DNA of 64,000 nucleotides from Marinobacter qingdaonensis (GTDB taxonomy: Bacteria; Pseudomonadota; Gammaproteobacteria; Pseudomonadales; Oleiphilaceae). Positions 62,223-64,000 of this stretch are shown one piece after another (positions within the stretch are counted from its first letter, which is position 1; every line of letters starts with the position of its first letter). The translations under genes and the position numbers were made by a program. The notes beneath the pieces are model-generated. The model ran no database searches, was not told the origin of the DNA, and was given only the letters and a program-made list of their open reading frames with translations. The stretch spans positions 632,061 to 696,060 of the forward strand of contig NZ_JAYDCJ010000001.1 of assembly GCF_034555935.1 (NCBI RefSeq), written 5' to 3'.

Positions 62223-63773
62223 TTAAACGTCTGCCACCTGCGGGTGCTGGCGAATGCCACCACGGCTGATCAGGTTCAGCGCCTCAATGTAAGCCTTGGC
62301 GGACGCGATGATGATATCCGTGTCGGCGCCCACGCCATTCACGATACGACCGCCCCGCTCCAGACGTACGGTGACCTCACCCTGGGCATCGGTGCCACTG
62401 GTGATGTTGTTGACCGAGTACAGCTGCAGGTTACACCCGGAATCCACCAGGGATTCGATGGCCTTGAAGGTCGCATCCACCGGCCCACTGCCTTCCGCTT
62501 CCACCTTATGCTCCTTGCCGTCCAGGGTCAGGGTCAGGCTGGCCTTGGGCACCACGCCGGTCTCCGAGCACACCTGCATGCACACCAGGCCATACCGGCC
62601 AATCTCTTCTTTCTGGCGGGTATCGCTGGCAATGGCCTGCAGGTCTTCGTCAAAAATTTCATGCTTGAGATCGGCCAGGGCCTTGAAGCGGGTAAAGGCC
62701 TCGTTCAGTTCGGTTTCGGTCTCGAACTGAATGCCCAGCTCCAGCAAACGGGTGCGGAAGGCGTTGCGTCCGGAATGTTTGCCCAGCACCAGGCTGTTGG
62801 TGTGCCAGCCGACATCTTCAGCCCGCATGATCTCGTAGGTTTCCCGGTGCTTGAGCACGCCGTCCTGATGGATACCGGACTCGTGGGCGAAGGCGTTGGC
62901 GCCGACAATGGCCTTGTTGGGCTGGACCGGGAAGCCGGTGATAGTCGAGACCAGTCGGGACGCCGGCACGATGTGCCGGGTGTCGATCCGGGTATCGATG
63001 TTGAACAGGTCCTGGCGGGTCCGCACAGCCATGACAATCTCTTCCAGGGAAGCATTGCCCGCGCGCTCTCCCAGGCCATTGATGGTGCATTCGACCTGGC
63101 GCGCGCCCTGGGTAACCGCTGCCAGGGAATTGGCCACGGCCAGGCCCAGGTCGTTATGGCAGTGCACCGAGAAAATCGCCTTGTCGGCGTTCGGAATCCG
63201 GTTCAGCAACTGGTGGATGGTGTGACCGAACTGCTCCGGGATCGCGTAACCCACGGTGTCCGGGATGTTGATGGTCCGGGCGCCGGCATCAATGGCGGCC
63301 TCGATGATCCGGCACAGGAAATCCAGCTCGGAGCGACCGGCGTCTTCGCAGGAAAACTCCACGTCCTCGACGTGGCTGCGGGCGCGCTTGACCGCCCGAA
63401 CCGCCTGCTCAATCACTTCGTCCGGCTGCATCTGCAGCTTGTGCTTCATGTGAATGGGCGAGGTGGCAATAAAGGTATGGATGCGGCCGCTTTCGGCCGG
63501 CTGAATAGCCTCTGCCGCGCGGTCGATGTCCTTGTCCAGGGCCCGGGCCAGGCTGCACACGGTGGACTCCTTGATGGTCTCAGCGATCGCCTTCACCGCT
63601 TCGAAGTCACCTTGGCTGGCGATGGCAAATCCCGCCTCGATCACGTCCACGCGGAGCTTCTCCAACGCCTTGGCAATCCGGAGTTTTTCCGTCTTGTTCA
63701 TGGTTGCCCCGGGGCTCTGTTCGCCGTCGCGGAGCGTGGTATCGAAGATTACCAGATGATCTTGGGCGGGCAT
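62223..63773 (-). CDS. leuA: 2-isopropylmalate synthase
   Basis: LeuA condenses acetyl-CoA with 2-ketoisovalerate, the first step of leucine synthesis. The 516-residue protein has [15 protein letters not shown] (10-24), the metal-binding HCHNDLG near residue 204, [15 protein letters not shown], and a C-terminal LeuA-dimer regulatory domain where leucine inhibits. GGAG lies before the ATG. Only 74 nt separate it from the rRNA terminator, and no leucine-rich leader peptide is visible there. Confidence 0.97.
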   Translation of the reverse strand: MPAQDHLVIFDTTLRDGEQSPGATMNKTEKLRIAKALEKLRVDVIEAGFAIASQGDFEAVKAIAETIKESTVCSLARALDKDIDRAAEAIQPAESGRIHTFIATSPIHMKHKLQMQPDEVIEQAVRAVKRARSHVEDVEFSCEDAGRSELDFLCRIIEAAIDAGARTINIPDTVGYAIPEQFGHTIHQLLNRIPNADKAIFSVHCHNDLGLAVANSLAAVTQGARQVECTINGLGERAGNASLEEIVMAVRTRQDLFNIDTRIDTRHIVPASRLVSTITGFPVQPNKAIVGANAFAHESGIHQDGVLKHRETYEIMRAEDVGWHTNSLVLGKHSGRNAFRTRLLELGIQFETETELNEAFTRFKALADLKHEIFDEDLQAIASDTRQKEEIGRYGLVCMQVCSETGVVPKASLTLTLDGKEHKVEAEGSGPVDATFKAIESLVDSGCNLQLYSVNNITSGTDAQGEVTVRLERGGRIVNGVGADTDIIIASAKAYIEALNLISRGGIRQHPQVADV

Positions 63774-63847
63774 TCGCGGGCTCCATCAGGAAAGTTGGCT
63801 CAGTAGCCTGGAAGTATACCACTGACCGGGATTTTTTAGGGGGCAAT

Positions 63848-63880
63848 AAAAAACCCCAACCGCTGTGCGATTGGGGTTTT
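63848..63880 (-). terminator. rRNA operon terminator after 5S
   Basis: On the minus strand AAAACCCCAA, an inner TCG/CGG region and loop, then TTGGGGTTTTTT forms a strong hairpin with a T-tract, 12 nt past the 5S 3' end. Confidence 0.9.
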
Positions 63881-63891
63881 CGGTATTAGGA

Positions 63892-64000
63892 GTCTGACGA
63901 TGACCTACTCTCACATGGGCAAATGCCACACTACCATCGGCGCAGGCCTGTTTCACTTCTGAGTTCGGGATGGGATCAGGTGGTTCCAAGCCGCTATGGT
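63892..64000 (-). rRNA. rrf: 5S rRNA, 3' part (5' end cut by window edge)
   Basis: The minus strand reads the 5S core: CCACCTGATCCCATCCCGAA, CTCAGAAGTGAAAC, CGCCGATGGTAGTGTGG and GAGAGTAGG, ending TCGTCAGAC. About 109 nt are present; roughly the first 8-10 nt, which would pair with the 3' end, lie past position 64000. The rest of the rRNA operon should be to the right. Confidence 0.97.

Noticed and set aside
62223..63847. leu attenuator leader before leuA
   Set aside because: Only 74 nt lie between the rRNA terminator and the start codon, with no short Leu-rich frame or paired terminator/antiterminator.

Overview
This window is a stretch of GC-rich bacterial chromosome made almost entirely of core genes. 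The gene content and order point to a marine gammaproteobacterium close to Marinobacter and the pseudomonads. The evidence is the order argJ-secA-M23 peptidase-dciA-lpxC-ftsZ, a complete 16-gene dcw cluster, petABC-sspA-sspB, lgt-thyA-folA, xseB-ispA-dxs, and a pseudomonad-type psi subunit gene beside rimI. The genus is an inference from synteny and protein character; no 16S gene is in view. I see no prophage, insertion sequence, CRISPR array or tRNA.

Layout. 1-10.5 kb: the start of nadD, then proA; an operon of two membrane proteins with degenerate GGDEF domains plus a DedA-PAP2 fusion; a Lon-N-domain protein; an HDOD regulator; ilvD; a secreted peptidoglycan-binding-like protein; and an AI-2E family membrane protein. 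10.6-15 kb: two small unrecognised proteins, a haloalkane-dehalogenase-like protein with Asn at the nucleophile position, a thioesterase and a DEAD-box helicase. 14.9-18.2 kb (minus): TauE/SafE, lgt, thyA and folA, with a striking pair of long stem-loop repeats between thyA and folA. 18.3-22.3 kb (plus): an NRDE/TANGO2 protein, then xseB-ispA-dxs, which feeds isoprenoid synthesis. 22.4-28.8 kb (minus): ribA, moaC, a Nudix-ThiE fusion, argJ and secA.

29-48.8 kb (mostly minus): an M23 peptidase, dciA (plus), lpxC and the whole dcw cluster read from one promoter as mraZ, rsmH, ftsL, ftsI, murE, murF, mraY, murD, ftsW, murG, murC, ddlB, ftsQ, ftsA, ftsZ. These genes supply every step from UDP-MurNAc-peptide to lipid II, plus the core divisome. 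A four-box MraZ operator lies just downstream of the promoter. 48.9-53.3 kb: RNase P RNA and rsmI (minus), then lpoA, yraN and diaA (plus). 53.3-64 kb (minus): sspB/sspA, the cytochrome bc1 complex, rpsI/rplM with their own promoter and long leader, tatD, prfC, rimI, a holD-like psi gene, leuA, and the 3' part of a 5S rRNA with its terminator, marking the end of an rRNA operon beyond the right edge.

Most unusual observations: (1) two roughly 110-nt stem-loop elements at 15406-15741, in opposite orientation, with a shared core of about 54 nt but unrelated, self-complementary arms; (2) the Asp-to-Asn change in the dehalogenase-like protein; (3) two consecutive GGDEF proteins that have both lost the active-site motif, coupled to a lipid-phosphatase fusion; (4) a likely lpxC terminator encoded inside the dciA reading frame.
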